A stretch of 64,000 nt of DNA from Roseovarius nubinhibens ISM (GCF_000152625.1 NZ_CH724156.1:1248966-1312965), one strand, 5' to 3'. Counted from the first letter of the stretch, positions 44,501 to 53,531 are shown. Numbers and translations: made by a program. The notes: generated from the sequence alone by a model not told the origin.

Positions 44501-44646
44501 ACCTGCACCGTGGGCGGCGCGATCTCTGGATATTGGGCCACCGGCAGGATCAGGATCGACAAGACCCCGACCCCCATCAGCAGGATCGAAATGACCCAGG
44601 CGAAAATCGGTCGGTCGATGAAAAAGCGTGCCATATACTCATGCAA
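41503..44646 (-). CDS. RND multidrug efflux pump, HAE1 family
   Basis: 1047 residues of the AcrB/MexB type. The N-terminus MARFFIDRPIFAWVISILLM, the first periplasmic loop, DDAIVVVENVERIM with the two proton-relay Asp in TM4, and the second porter/funnel loop are in place. The chosen ATG (44646) has AAAAGGA just before it; ATG 44634 would remove four residues. It exports hydrophobic drugs, dyes or detergents. The adaptor gene is 28 bp upstream, but no TolC-like gene is in the window. Confidence 0.93.
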   Translation of the reverse strand: MHEYMARFFIDRPIFAWVISILLMGVGVLSILILPVAQYPEIAPPTVQVNAVYPGASAETVNNTVTQVIEEQMTGLDGLRYISSSSTSTGAANVTLTFETGTDADIAQVQVQNKLSQASTLLPEQVQRQGVSVEKSSGGFLMVIALVSTDGRLEALDLSDYLVASMVDEFSRLEGVGNVQVFGAQYAMRIWLDPEKLNAFELTPADVVQAVSEENAQVSAGSFGSLPAVDGQMLNATITAQSLLSTPEDFEQIVIRAETDGGLVLVRDVARVEIGAESYATSAHYNGAPTAGMAIQLATGANALDTSERVKEKLEDVSAFFPDGVEYRIPYDTTPFVEISIESVVHTLFEAIGLVFLVMLLFLQNLRATLIPTLAVPVVLLGTFGIMALFGFTINTLTMLAMVLAIGLLVDDAIVVVENVERIMEDEGLGPYEATKKSMDQITGALVGIALVLSAVFIPMAFFGGSTGVIYQQFAITVVSAMMLSVLVAVTLTPALCATMLRKPEHGAKERGIFGLFNRGFDKLTNGYAGTVGYVIKRPLRVGILYLMIGGLMAFLFVRTPTGFLPEEDQGILFTIVQGPTGSSAEQTEEVLSKVRNYYLEQEGELVNSVFTVNGFSFAGQGQNMGIAFVSLKDWDERTEPQQSVGALAGRAFGAFSQIQEGFVFPIVPPAVIELGNVSGFDFYLQARNGQSHEQVIEARNQLIGMAMQGGKIASVRPNGLEDAAQFKLDVDWQAAGAMGLSASEVGNLLSVAWAGRYVNDFLDRGRIKRVYVQGDAPYRMVPEDIERWRVRNATGGLVPFSNFAEGSWEYGAQGLYRYNGIPAVQLQGSPAPGVTTGEAMAEIEALAAQLPPGYEVAWTGLSLEERESGSQAGLLYALSLAAVFLCLAALYESWSIPVAVMLAMPIGITGALIAAWLGSFENGVYLQVALLTVIGLTGKNAILIVEFARERMDAGAPLYSGVTEAAKQRFRPILMTSMAFSLGVLPLVLSSGAGSGGRTAIGSGVLGGTVSSTMLGVIFVPVFFVIIHRLTKGWRKTRPGAETVKS

Positions 44647-44674
44647 TCCTTTTTGGCGCCCGCAGGCGCGCTAA

Positions 44675-45895
44675 TCACTCTGCGGCGGGGGCGGCCCCGT
44701 CGGTGCCCTCGGCGGTGCCCTCAGTGGCGCCTTCTGTGGCACCCTCGGCGCTTGCCGCCTCGGGCTTGGCGCGCTCTTGAGGGGCCACCGGGCTGCCTTC
44801 TGCAATCTTCTGCAGCCCGCCCACGATGACCTTGTCGCCCGGCGCAAGACCGTCATTGACGATCCATGTGTTGCCCTGCGTCCCAAGCGTCGTCAGCACC
44901 CGTGCTTCGACGACATTCTCCGCATTGGCGACAAGCGCCGTCGGCTGCCCCCGGCGGTCCCGCGACACGCCCTCTTGCGGCACCAGAACCACGCCCATCG
45001 CCTTATCCACGGGCATATGCGCCTTCACATACATCCCCGGCAGCAAGAGCTGATCGGGATTGGGAAACTCGAGCCGCAGCACCGACACGCCGGTCTGCGC
45101 ATCGACATGCGCCTCGGCGGCCAGCAAGGTGCCGGTATGCTCATAGGTCGATCCATCCGCCAGCGTCAGCGTCACGGTCGGGTCGATGTCGGCCAGGTCA
45201 CGGCCCTCTTTCATCGCATCGCGACGGCGGCGCACCACCTCGGCCGCCGAGGCGGTCACATCGACATAAACCCGGTCGATCTGCCGGATCACCGCCAGCG
45301 GATCGGCCTGCTGCGCCGTGACCAGCGCCCCTTGCGTGGTCAACGCCCGGCCCACCTGCCCCGACAGAGGCGCGGTGATCGTGGTATGTTCGAGGTTGAT
45401 CTCATCCGCCCGAAGCTGCGCCTCCGCCACCAGCAAAGCCGCCTGCGCCGCGTCCCGCGCCGCCACCGCATCATCCAGCGCCTGCTCCGAGGCCACATTG
45501 CGCCGCACCAGCTCGGTCATCCGCGCGGCTTCCTTATCCGTCGCCGTCACCGCCGCCTTGGCCTGGGCCACGCTGGCCTCGGCCCGCTGCACCTGCGCCG
45601 CATAGATCGCCGGATCGATCCGATACATCGGATCGCCCTCCTTGACCTCCGCGCCCTCCTGGAACAACCGCTCGACAAGGATGCCCGACACCTGCGGCCG
45701 CACCTCTGCCACCCCCAGCGCCACGACCCGCCCCGGCAGCTCCGAGGTCAGCGTCACGTCCTTGGCCTCAAGCGTCACAACCGTCACCGGGGTCGGTGGC
45801 GGCGCATCCTGCGCAGCCGCATCCGCCGGAGGAAACACCAGCCGGATCGCCAGCAACGAGGCCAGGGCCACAATCTTGAATTTCGAAGTTAACAT
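44675..45895 (-). CDS. RND efflux periplasmic adaptor (membrane fusion protein)
   Basis: 406 residues from ATG 45895 with AGGAG seven bases upstream. Signal-like N-terminus (MLTSKFKIVALASLLAIRLV), lipoyl/barrel-sandwich halves RPQVSGILVERLFQEGAEVK and INLEHTTITAPLSGQVG, alpha-hairpin between them, and beta-barrel plus membrane-proximal end. The last 30 residues carry a short EGATEGATEGTAEG repeat, unusual for the family and probably unstructured. The lipobox Cys of AcrA is absent, so it is soluble or signal-anchored. Confidence 0.93.
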   Translation of the reverse strand: MLTSKFKIVALASLLAIRLVFPPADAAAQDAPPPTPVTVVTLEAKDVTLTSELPGRVVALGVAEVRPQVSGILVERLFQEGAEVKEGDPMYRIDPAIYAAQVQRAEASVAQAKAAVTATDKEAARMTELVRRNVASEQALDDAVAARDAAQAALLVAEAQLRADEINLEHTTITAPLSGQVGRALTTQGALVTAQQADPLAVIRQIDRVYVDVTASAAEVVRRRRDAMKEGRDLADIDPTVTLTLADGSTYEHTGTLLAAEAHVDAQTGVSVLRLEFPNPDQLLLPGMYVKAHMPVDKAMGVVLVPQEGVSRDRRGQPTALVANAENVVEARVLTTLGTQGNTWIVNDGLAPGDKVIVGGLQKIAEGSPVAPQERAKPEAASAEGATEGATEGTAEGTDGAAPAAE

Positions 45896-46210
45896 GCGCG
45901 TCTCCTGCACTCGCGGACGGTCGAACGAATTATGTTACGTCAATTAACACTTTGGCGCCTGCTACCACCAACCCGTTGTGTTTAACAGAGAAGTCACGCC
46001 ACAGGGTATTGCGCTTTTTTGCACATAAAATGACAGACCTGCCGTTTCCCTGCTCTGCCGCCGTTTCACGCCCCCTCACGGGGCATTCTCTTCGTTCTCG
46101 ATAAAATCTATTCCGGTTTCGCCCGTTTATTCGCATTCCCTCCTGTCTTACCTCGTCAGCAGCCAATCACGCGGGGCGCCTCCGCCCCGTCCGACCCGAG
46201 GACATAAGAC
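45896..46210. other. Divergent promoter region, efflux adaptor and nitroreductase
   Basis: 315 bases, AT-rich for this genome around 45925-46050, with no open frame of note. It should hold both divergent promoters. No clear operator or regulator gene is found. Confidence 0.5.
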
Positions 46211-46879
46211 ATGACATCGACCATCACCGACTACAGCCGCGCCCGTTACACGGTCAAAGCGTTCAACCCCGATCGCCGGATCAGCGACGCCGACATGGCC
46301 AAGGTCCGAGACCTCCTGCGCCTCAGCCCGTCGAGCACGAACCTCCAGCCGTGGTATTTCGTCATCGCCAGCACCGAAGAGGGCAAGGCCCGCGTCGCCA
46401 AATCGGCCGAAACCAAATTCCCCTTCAACGCGCCCTCGATCAAGAAGGCGAGCCATGTCATCGTCTTCGCCAGCCGCCTCGAGCTGACCGAAGACTACCT
46501 GCAAAAGGTTCTCGCCCAAGAAGAGGCCGACGGCCGCTTTGCCGCCAACCCCGAAGAGTTCAAGGCGCAGATGCACGGCGGCCGCTCGCTCTTCTCGAAC
46601 ATCCACAAGCACGACATGAAGGATGCCCAGCATTGGATGGACAAGCAGGTCTATCTCAACCTTGGCAATTTCCTTCTCGGCGTCGCCGCGCTCGGCATTG
46701 ACGCGACCCCGATGGAAGGCGTCGACACCCAGGCGCTCGATGCCGAATTCGGCCTGCGCGAAAAAGGCTATGGCAGCCTCTTCGTCGTGCCCATCGGCTA
46801 TGCCGACACCGAGGCCGACTACAACCGCGCCCTGCCCAAATCGCGCCTGCGCGAAGAGGACATCATGCTCGAGGTCTGA
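46211..46879 (+). CDS. NAD(P)H nitroreductase, NfsB-like
   Basis: 222 residues of the FMN nitroreductase family. SRARYTVKAFNPDRRISDAD, SPSSTNLQPWYFVIAS (FMN-binding SPSS-x-N-x-QPW) and DATPMEGVD (EGF/EGV motif) are typical of NfsB-type oxygen-insensitive nitroreductases and dihydropteridine reductases. It likely reduces nitroaromatics or quinones. It is monocistronic. Confidence 0.9.
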   Translation: MTSTITDYSRARYTVKAFNPDRRISDADMAKVRDLLRLSPSSTNLQPWYFVIASTEEGKARVAKSAETKFPFNAPSIKKASHVIVFASRLELTEDYLQKVLAQEEADGRFAANPEEFKAQMHGGRSLFSNIHKHDMKDAQHWMDKQVYLNLGNFLLGVAALGIDATPMEGVDTQALDAEFGLREKGYGSLFVVPIGYADTEADYNRALPKSRLREEDIMLEV

Positions 46880-46949
46880 GGTCATTGCGACCCGATGCGC
46901 CGCCCCTCCCCAACCGGGGTCGGGCGGCCATCACAGGTCTGGCGCGGGC

Positions 46950-47639
46950 CTAGCCCTGCGCCGCTTCTGCCGCCGACCGAATGGCGCGGATGTTCTCGCC
47001 ATAGACCTCGGGCTTGGCGACGCTGCCGCCCTTGAACACGCCTGACCCGGCAACCAGAACATCAGCCCCCGCCGCCACGACGAGCGGCGCGGTCTCGGGC
47101 GTGACACCGCCATCGATCTCGATATGCACGGGCCGGTCACCGATCATCGCGCGCAGCTCGGCAATCTTGGCGGTCATGTCGATAAACTTCTGCCCGCCAA
47201 AACCGGGGTTCACGGTCATCACACAGATCACATCGGTCAGGTCCAGAAGATGCGCCACCGCATCCGCCGAGGTCCCGGGGTTGAGCGCCACGCCCGCCTT
47301 CATCCCGGCGCCGCGAATGGCCTGCAAGGTGCGGTGAATATGCGGCCCCGCCTCGACATGCGCGGTCAGAACATCGGCCCCCGCATCGGCATAGGCGTCA
47401 ATATAGGGATCGACCGGCGCAATCATCAGATGCACATCCATCACCGTTTTCACATGCGGGCGGAACGCCTTGACCGCTTGCGGACCAAAGGTGAGGTTCG
47501 GCACGAAATGCCCGTCCATCACATCCACATGCACCCAATCGGCGCCCTGCGCTTCGATGGCCTGAATCTCCTGCCCGAAATTGGCGAAATCGGCGGAAAG
47601 AATGGACGGGGCGATCTTGATGGCACGGTCAAAGCTCAT
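46950..47639 (-). CDS. rpe: Ribulose-phosphate 3-epimerase
   Basis: 229 residues from ATG 47639 (AGAGGAATGCC upstream). Interconverts ribulose 5-phosphate and xylulose 5-phosphate (pentose phosphate/Calvin cycles). Beta-barrel with IAPSILSADFANFGQE, WVHVDVMDGHFVPNLTFGP (catalytic Asp and metal His), TVNPGFGGQKF and EIDGGVTPETAP. It converges with the nitroreductase gene. Confidence 0.96.
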   Translation of the reverse strand: MSFDRAIKIAPSILSADFANFGQEIQAIEAQGADWVHVDVMDGHFVPNLTFGPQAVKAFRPHVKTVMDVHLMIAPVDPYIDAYADAGADVLTAHVEAGPHIHRTLQAIRGAGMKAGVALNPGTSADAVAHLLDLTDVICVMTVNPGFGGQKFIDMTAKIAELRAMIGDRPVHIEIDGGVTPETAPLVVAAGADVLVAGSGVFKGGSVAKPEVYGENIRAIRSAAEAAQG

Positions 47640-47814
47640 GGCATTCCTCTTGGGCTGCATAGGGTCTGCTATATAGGGTCTGCGATGCCACGCGCTATGG
47701 GCCGCCTGACGCGCTAGGTCAAGGGCCGGGCACCACCGGCAATTGCACCGCCCCCCGCTTTGTGCCACCCATGGCCCGATCCGCACGCCCGCCCAGACGC
47801 CCAAAGGACCCGAC

Positions 47815-48213
47815 ATGAGCCAATCACCAGATCTCGAAAAACGCTCTGCCTTTCAAACCCATATTGGGTTCGAGGTCACCGGCTGGGAGGTCGATGTCGC
47901 GCGGGTCGAGGCCCCCATCGCCCCCTTCATGAGCAATCGGCAGGGCATCCCCCATGGTGGCGTGCACGCCACCCTGCTCGACAGCGCCATGGGCTTTGCC
48001 GGCTGCTACACCGGCGATCCCGACCGCCAGCAAAACGCGCTCACCCTGTCGCTCACCGTGAATTACGTGGGGCAGGCACAGGGCAGCCGCCTCATCGCCG
48101 AAGGTCGCCGCATCGGGGGCGGCCGCAAGACCTATTTCGCCGAAGGCCGGCTTACCGACGATCTCGGCAATCTGGTCGCCACCGCCAGCGGCACCTTCCG
48201 CTACCGCTCCTGA
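47815..48213 (+). CDS. Hotdog-fold thioesterase, PaaI-like
   Basis: 132 residues from ATG 47815 (AAAGGA upstream). The catalytic loop is in NRQGIPHGGVHATLLDSAMG, with Gly-Gly after HG and Asp in the helix, as in PaaI-type acyl-CoA thioesterases. TLSLTVNYVGQAQGS follows. It is divergent from rpe. Substrate unknown. Confidence 0.88.
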   Translation: MSQSPDLEKRSAFQTHIGFEVTGWEVDVARVEAPIAPFMSNRQGIPHGGVHATLLDSAMGFAGCYTGDPDRQQNALTLSLTVNYVGQAQGSRLIAEGRRIGGGRKTYFAEGRLTDDLGNLVATASGTFRYRS

Positions 48214-48231
48214 GGTCTCGGGTCGCGCCGC

Positions 48232-48963
48232 TCAGGGCAGGCTGAGCTGCGCGGTCCGCCCGCCATCAATCGTATAGATCTGCCCGGTCACGAAACTCGC
48301 CTCCTCACTGGCGAGCCAGCAAACCAGCTGCGCCACCTCATCCGGCCGCCCCGTGCGCCGGACCGGATGAATCGACCCTATTTCAGCACGAAACGCCTTT
48401 GGATCGGGCATAGAGTCGATGAAATCCTCGTTCAGCGGCGTGTCGATCCAGCCCGGCGCCACCGCGTTACAGCGCACGCCCTCCGGCCCATGATCCACCG
48501 CCACCGCGCGGGTGAGCCCATGCAGCCCCGCCTTGGACGCGCAATAGGCCGGGTGGCGCGGGTTGGACCCGAGCCCCTCGATCGAGCCCACGTTCACAAT
48601 CGCACCGCCACCGTCGCGCAGCATCGGCAGCGCCGCCCGGATGAGCTGAAACGGCGCGGTCAAATTGACCTGAAGATGCGCCGCCCAATCCGCGTCGCTC
48701 GTCTCTTCCACCGAGCCTTCGCGCATCAGCCCGGCATTGTTGATCAGGATATCGAGCCGCCCGACCCGCTCGGCGACGGTGGCGATCACCCGCTCGGCCG
48801 CGCCGGGATCAGCGAAATCCGCCTTGATAGGGTCGAAATCGGCCGAACCCCGCTGGGCGGTGAGCACCTGCGCCCCGCCCTCGGCCAGACGCCGCGCGAT
48901 GGCGGCCCCCATGCCGCTCGACGCGCCGGTGACCAGCGCCACCTTGCCCGCGAACCGGCTCAT
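48232..48963 (-). CDS. SDR family oxidoreductase
   Basis: 243 residues from ATG 48963, overlapping the previous gene by four bases (ATGA). [15 protein letters not shown] (NAD(P) binding), INNAG, and YCASKAGL as the Tyr-x3-Lys site with GSIEG before it. The last of the gntR-mttB-SDR-SDR row. The substrate is probably linked to the methyltransferase pathway. Confidence 0.9.
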   Translation of the reverse strand: MSRFAGKVALVTGASSGMGAAIARRLAEGGAQVLTAQRGSADFDPIKADFADPGAAERVIATVAERVGRLDILINNAGLMREGSVEETSDADWAAHLQVNLTAPFQLIRAALPMLRDGGGAIVNVGSIEGLGSNPRHPAYCASKAGLHGLTRAVAVDHGPEGVRCNAVAPGWIDTPLNEDFIDSMPDPKAFRAEIGSIHPVRRTGRPDEVAQLVCWLASEEASFVTGQIYTIDGGRTAQLSLP

Positions 48964-49694
48964 CCGACCGGCTTCGCGCCATTGACCTCGACCAGCGCAC
49001 CGCAAACATAGCGCGCCGCGTCCGAGGCGAGGAAAGCGATCACATCGGCAATCTCTTCCGGCTCCGCGATATGGCCGATGGGCACCGACCGGTTGAGCTC
49101 TTCGATGCCCTTGTCCGGGTCGAGCCCGCGAATGGCAAACCCGGTGCGCAGCATCGGCGTGTTGACCTCGTTGGGACAGACCGCATTGACCCGGATGCCC
49201 TGGCCCGCGTGATCGCGGCCCAGACATTGGGTCAGCGAGGCGAGCGCCGCTTTCGACATGATGTAGAGCGGATGGTTCGGCCCCGGATGCACCCCCCAGC
49301 AGGAGGCGGTGTTGACGATGGCCCCGCCGCCCGCCTCGGCCATGATCGGGATCGCCGCCCGGCACAGGCGAAACGGCGCTTCGACATTGACCGCCATGGT
49401 CAGCGCGTAATCCTCGTCGCTGGCCTGGGTGATGTCGCCACGGGTGATCACCCCGGCGTTGTTGATGAGGATATCAAGCCCGCCCAGCGCGTCCTGCACC
49501 TGCCCCGGCAGCCCGTCGCAATAGGCCGGATCGCGCAGATCGCCCTCCAAAATCAGGTCCGACGCAATACCGTCGCAATACCGATCAGATACCGCAACCC
49601 GCGCTCCCTCGGATTTGAGCAGGGTGACAACCGCCTTGCCGATGCCCCCCGCAGCCCCCGTGACCAGTGCCACCTTGCCCTCGAACCGCCCCAT
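48960..49694 (-). CDS. SDR family oxidoreductase
   Basis: 244 residues. [21 protein letters not shown], and YIMSKAAL (Tyr-x3-Lys) with NTASCWG. The residues [11 protein letters not shown] (near 36-46) are encoded by copy C of the dispersed repeat, yet they fit the family. The gene is two bases from mttB and overlaps the next SDR. Confidence 0.9.
   Translation of the reverse strand: MGRFEGKVALVTGAAGGIGKAVVTLLKSEGARVAVSDRYCDGIASDLILEGDLRDPAYCDGLPGQVQDALGGLDILINNAGVITRGDITQASDEDYALTMAVNVEAPFRLCRAAIPIMAEAGGGAIVNTASCWGVHPGPNHPLYIMSKAALASLTQCLGRDHAGQGIRVNAVCPNEVNTPMLRTGFAIRGLDPDKGIEELNRSVPIGHIAEPEEIADVIAFLASDAARYVCGALVEVNGAKPVG
49559..49595 (+). repeat. Dispersed 3 x 11-bp repeat element, copy C
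   Basis: GACGCAATACC, GTCGCAATACC, GATCAGATACC and GC, inside the coding sequence of an SDR gene. The 33-bp length keeps the frame. The coded residues look normal for the family. Confidence 0.7.
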
Positions 49695-49696
49695 GA

Positions 49697-51247
49697 TCAG
49701 TACTCCTGATTGAGCGCATCGGCCGCCGGGATCTCCCGCTCGCGCCGCGCGATATAGTCCCGAAGGGCCTCGTCCACACCCGCATCGAGCTTGGGTTCGA
49801 AATAGTCGGCCAAGAGCGATTTCACATGGGCCAGCGCCCGCTCATTCGTCTCTATTCCGCCCTCAGCCTGCCATTGTTCGATCGAGTTGTTGTCAAAGAG
49901 ATCCGGCATGAAAAACGCCCGCTGGAAGTTCTCCAACGTATGCGCATGCCCCAGGTAATGCCCCCCCGGCCCGACATCCGACACCGCCGCCACGGCCTCA
50001 TCGAAATCGTCCCAGCGGATGCCTTCGGCCATCCGGTAGGCCATCGCACATTGCTCGGCATCGACGACGAATTTCGCCATCGAACAATGCATCCCCGCCT
50101 CGTTCCACCCCGCCGCGTGCCACATGTAGTTCGTGCCCGCCATCTGCAACGCCATCAACGTGGTCGCACTCTCGTAACCTGCTTGGGAATCAAAGGTTTT
50201 TGACCCACCCAGCGCCGTCGAAGACCGCCACGGCACGCCATAGAACCGGGCCATCTGACCGATCATCAGGTTCATCAGACTGATCTCCGGCGTCCCCGCC
50301 ATCGGCGCCCCCGACTTCATGCTGACCGTGCTCAGATAATGTCCATAGATCGCCGGACAGCCTTTGCGCACCACCTGCGTATAGGCCAGCGCCGACAGCG
50401 CCTCGGCATTGAGCTGCGCCACCGTCGGCGCGACGCTCGCAGGCGTGTTCGCCCCGCCGAGAACGAAGGGCGAGCAGAGCACCGGCTGATTGCGCCGGTT
50501 GAACGCCCGCATCGCACCGAGCATGGTCTCGTCCCAAACCAGCGGGCTGTTGCCGTTGCAATTCCCGGTCACCACCGGATGCGTCTCGAGAAACTCTTCG
50601 CCAAAGAGGATCGCACACATATCGAGCACATCCTCGGCGTTCTTGGGGCTGGTGGTCATCCCCATGAACATCTTGTCGGAATGTTTCATCGAACTGTAGG
50701 TGATCCGCAGATGCCGCTGGCTGATCGGATGATCATAGGGCTCGACGATATGATGCGCCGAGCTGTGCATCGCCGGCAGCATATGGCTCAGCTTGTGGAA
50801 ATTCGCGAGATCGTCGAGCGTCGGGTTGCGCCGCACATCGTCAAGGTCGCGCAGAAACGGTGCGCCGGTCATCGGCACGAACACCGCATGATCGCGCCCG
50901 AACGGCAGGTTATTGGCCGGGTTGCGCGCGTGATAGGTAAATGTCTCGGGGATCGTCTTGATCAGCTCGCGCACCAGCGCCCGGTCGAGATACACGGTCT
51001 CGCCGACCACCTTGGCCCCTGCCCTGCGCCAATCTTCAAGCGCGATATCGTCGCGAAAAACCACGCCAACGGTTTCGAGAATGTCCATCGAGGCCGCGTC
51101 GATCCGTTCGATCTGCTCCTGATCCATCGGCTCGGTGAGGGGCAGCCCCCGCTTCAACGCCGGAAGCATCGCAAAATCCCGTGTCTGCCTGATAGCCTTG
51201 CGCGCGCCACGGCCCCGACGGGCTGGTTTTTCGGCCACTACACTCAT
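49697..51247 (-). CDS. Trimethylamine methyltransferase (MttB) family protein
   Basis: 516 residues from ATG 51247 (AAGGAG upstream). The MttB-family TIM barrel shows in LPALKRGLPLTEPMDQEQ, FGRDHAVFVPMTGAPFLRD and SMKHSDKMFMGMTTSPKNA. No in-frame UAG is present, so it belongs to the non-pyrrolysine group (like glycine betaine methyltransferase MtgB), which transfers a methyl group from a quaternary amine to a corrinoid protein. No corrinoid protein or reductase gene is nearby. It is 25 bp downstream of gntR. Confidence 0.9.
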   Translation of the reverse strand: MSVVAEKPARRGRGARKAIRQTRDFAMLPALKRGLPLTEPMDQEQIERIDAASMDILETVGVVFRDDIALEDWRRAGAKVVGETVYLDRALVRELIKTIPETFTYHARNPANNLPFGRDHAVFVPMTGAPFLRDLDDVRRNPTLDDLANFHKLSHMLPAMHSSAHHIVEPYDHPISQRHLRITYSSMKHSDKMFMGMTTSPKNAEDVLDMCAILFGEEFLETHPVVTGNCNGNSPLVWDETMLGAMRAFNRRNQPVLCSPFVLGGANTPASVAPTVAQLNAEALSALAYTQVVRKGCPAIYGHYLSTVSMKSGAPMAGTPEISLMNLMIGQMARFYGVPWRSSTALGGSKTFDSQAGYESATTLMALQMAGTNYMWHAAGWNEAGMHCSMAKFVVDAEQCAMAYRMAEGIRWDDFDEAVAAVSDVGPGGHYLGHAHTLENFQRAFFMPDLFDNNSIEQWQAEGGIETNERALAHVKSLLADYFEPKLDAGVDEALRDYIARREREIPAADALNQEY

Positions 51248-51272
51248 CTCTGGTCTCTCCTTAGGGGGCGGC

Positions 51273-51968
51273 TCAGGCGCCCATCTCGACAAGTTCCGAC
51301 CCCAAGGGCAGCGGGTCGGGCATCACATAGCGTTCAAGCTGATCGCGGGTCAGGTTCCAGTGATCCATGGTCAGGGTCACCATGTTGTCGCCATCGCGGC
51401 GCGCCATCGCTTCGAGCATCGCATCATGCTGCGCGACAGAGCTTTCGACCCGGCGCGCCCCGTCCTCGGAGGAGGGGCGATAGAAGGTCTGGCTCAGCCG
51501 CGTGTGATCGATCAGCATCCGGTTGAGCGCGACGAGAAGATAGGGATTGCGCGCCATAAGGCCCATCTGCTGATGAAACCCATGGTTGAGGAAAGACGCC
51601 GCCTCGGCATCGCCCTCGGCATGGGCCGCACGAAATTCTTCCTGAATCTTATGCAGCTGGTCTAGCTGCGCCGGGAGGTGATTTTCCGCCGCCTGACGTG
51701 CCACATTGCAATAGATGAGCGGCGCCGTCTGAAAGAAAACGCGCATCGTCGCCAGATCCATCGACGACACTTTGGCCCCGCGGTTCTGTTCGATCCGCGC
51801 ATAGCCCTCGCCCGCGAGGCGCTGAAAAATCTCGCGCAACGGCGTCCGCGACAGCCCGTATTCCTCGCAGAGCGTCGCCTCGTCGAGATCGCTGCCCGGG
51901 GCAATCCTCTGAGTGAGGATGCGGCGGCGCAAATCTTCCAGACAGGCGGTTTTCTTATCTCGACTCAT
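51273..51968 (-). CDS. GntR/FCD-family transcriptional regulator
   Basis: 231 residues from ATG 51968; the frame is open far upstream but that part is antisense to trkH. wHTH: LDEATLCEEYGLSRTPLREI. The C-terminal FCD domain has HGFHQQMGLMARNPYLL and HDAMLEAMARRD (metal-binding His/Asp positions). It heads the methyltransferase/SDR operon and is divergent from trkH. A palindrome lies 18 bp upstream. Confidence 0.92.
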   Translation of the reverse strand: MSRDKKTACLEDLRRRILTQRIAPGSDLDEATLCEEYGLSRTPLREIFQRLAGEGYARIEQNRGAKVSSMDLATMRVFFQTAPLIYCNVARQAAENHLPAQLDQLHKIQEEFRAAHAEGDAEAASFLNHGFHQQMGLMARNPYLLVALNRMLIDHTRLSQTFYRPSSEDGARRVESSVAQHDAMLEAMARRDGDNMVTLTMDHWNLTRDQLERYVMPDPLPLGSELVEMGA

Positions 51969-51985
51969 GGGCCCTCTCAATCTGG

Positions 51986-51998
51986 ATACGATTCGTAT
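51986..51998. promoter_or_regulatory. Candidate operator of the GntR regulator
   Basis: ATACGA-T-TCGTAT, a perfect 13-bp dyad between gntR and trkH. FCD regulators often bind such sites (for example TGGTATACCA-like). It is 18 bp from the gntR start. Confidence 0.6.
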
Positions 51999-52082
51999 AC
52001 ATTTTGTATTCATCTGTCCAGATTTTCTCGCGCAGCCCGCGCATCGCTTGACACTCTGGCACCCACAGGCCAACGCTTCGCC

Positions 52083-53531
52083 ATGCACGACCTGCGCCCT
52101 ATTGGATACGTGATCGGCCTCACCGTTCTGGCCCTTGGATTGACGATGCTGCTGCCCATGCTGGTGGACATCGCCGATGGCCGAGGCCATTGGCCTGTGT
52201 TCGCGGAAAGCGCACTGTTTACCATCCTGATCGGAAGCCTGGTGGCGATCAGCTGCCGCAATGGCGTGCGCGAAGGGCTGACGGTGCAGCAGACCTTTCT
52301 TCTCGCCACCGGTGTCTGGGTGGCGCTGCCGGCCTTTGGTGCGCTTCCCTTCATGCTCGGCGCGACCGAGTTCGGGATCACCAACGCCATCTTCGAGGCC
52401 ATGTCGGGCCTCACCACCACCGGATCCACCGTCATCGTCGGGCTCGACACGCTGCCCAAGGGGCTGCTTCTTTGGCGCGGCATTCTGCAATGGCTCGGCG
52501 GCGTCGGGATCATCGTCTTTGCCATGGTGTTCCTGCCGGTGCTGCGCATCGGGGGGATGCAGATCTTTCGCTCCGAAGCCTTCGACACGATGGGCAAGAT
52601 CCTCCCCAAGGCGAGCGCCATCGCCTCGCAGATCTCGGTGATCTATCTCGCGCTGACGTTGGCCTGCACCATGAGCTATCTGCTGGTGGGGATGAACGCC
52701 TTTGACGCCACGGTCCATGCGCTGACGACGATCTCGACCGGCGGGTTTTCCAATTACGACGCCTCTTTCGGCACCTTCTCTGGCCCGGCGGAATATATCG
52801 CCAGCCTCTTCATGATCCTCGCCGCCCTGCCCTTTGTCCGCTATGTGCAGCTCATCAATGGCCGCACCCTGCCGCTGTTTCGCGACCCGCAAATCCAGGC
52901 CTTTCTCATGGTGGTCTTCGGCACTGCGGCGGTGATGGCGATGTTTCTGGTCAACATCTTCCCGACCCACCCGGAACAGGCCTTTCGCGAGGCGCTGTTT
53001 AACATCACCTCGATCATCTCGGGCACCGGCTATGCCAGTGTCGACTATATGCAATGGGGTCCGTTTCCGATTTCGATCTTCTTTTTTATCGGGCTGGTGG
53101 GCGGCTGCGCGGGATCAACCGCCTGTTCGGCCAAGATTTTCCGCTATCAGATCCTCTTCGCCTCGATCCGCACCCAGCTTCAGCGCATCCGCTCGCCGCA
53201 TGGCATCTTTGTGCCGCGCTATGACGGGCGCCCCATCGAAGATGATGTGCTGAGCTCGGTCATGTCGTTTTTCATGTTCTTCATCCTGACCCTGGGCGTG
53301 CTCGCCGTGCTGCTGAGCATGACCGGCCTCGATTTCCTGACCTCGATTTCCGGCGCGGCGACGGCGATTGCCAATATCGGTCCGGGCCTCGGTGACATCA
53401 TCGGTCCGGCCGGGAATTTCGCCACGTTGAACACCACGGCCAAGTGGCTCTTGACGCTGGCCATGCTGATCGGACGGCTCGAGCTTCTCGTCGTCTACGC
53501 ATTATTCACCGTCAGTTTTTGGAGGGCCTGA
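52083..53531 (+). CDS. trkH: Potassium uptake protein TrkH
   Basis: 482 residues from ATG 52083, the K+-conducting subunit of the Trk system. The repeated selectivity-loop region is seen in SGLTTTGSTVIVGLD, STGGFSNYDASFG, SGTGYASVDY and NIGPGLGDIIGPAGNF, with ten or so membrane helices. The upstream reading frame runs on antisense to gntR and is not part of it. It overlaps the next gene by one base (TGATG). Confidence 0.93.
   Translation: MHDLRPIGYVIGLTVLALGLTMLLPMLVDIADGRGHWPVFAESALFTILIGSLVAISCRNGVREGLTVQQTFLLATGVWVALPAFGALPFMLGATEFGITNAIFEAMSGLTTTGSTVIVGLDTLPKGLLLWRGILQWLGGVGIIVFAMVFLPVLRIGGMQIFRSEAFDTMGKILPKASAIASQISVIYLALTLACTMSYLLVGMNAFDATVHALTTISTGGFSNYDASFGTFSGPAEYIASLFMILAALPFVRYVQLINGRTLPLFRDPQIQAFLMVVFGTAAVMAMFLVNIFPTHPEQAFREALFNITSIISGTGYASVDYMQWGPFPISIFFFIGLVGGCAGSTACSAKIFRYQILFASIRTQLQRIRSPHGIFVPRYDGRPIEDDVLSSVMSFFMFFILTLGVLAVLLSMTGLDFLTSISGAATAIANIGPGLGDIIGPAGNFATLNTTAKWLLTLAMLIGRLELLVVYALFTVSFWRA

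Noticed and set aside
41740..44829. A 1029-codon plus-strand frame
   Set aside because: Exactly antisense to the RND pump gene, rich in Arg, His and Asp, with no domain; a mirror frame.
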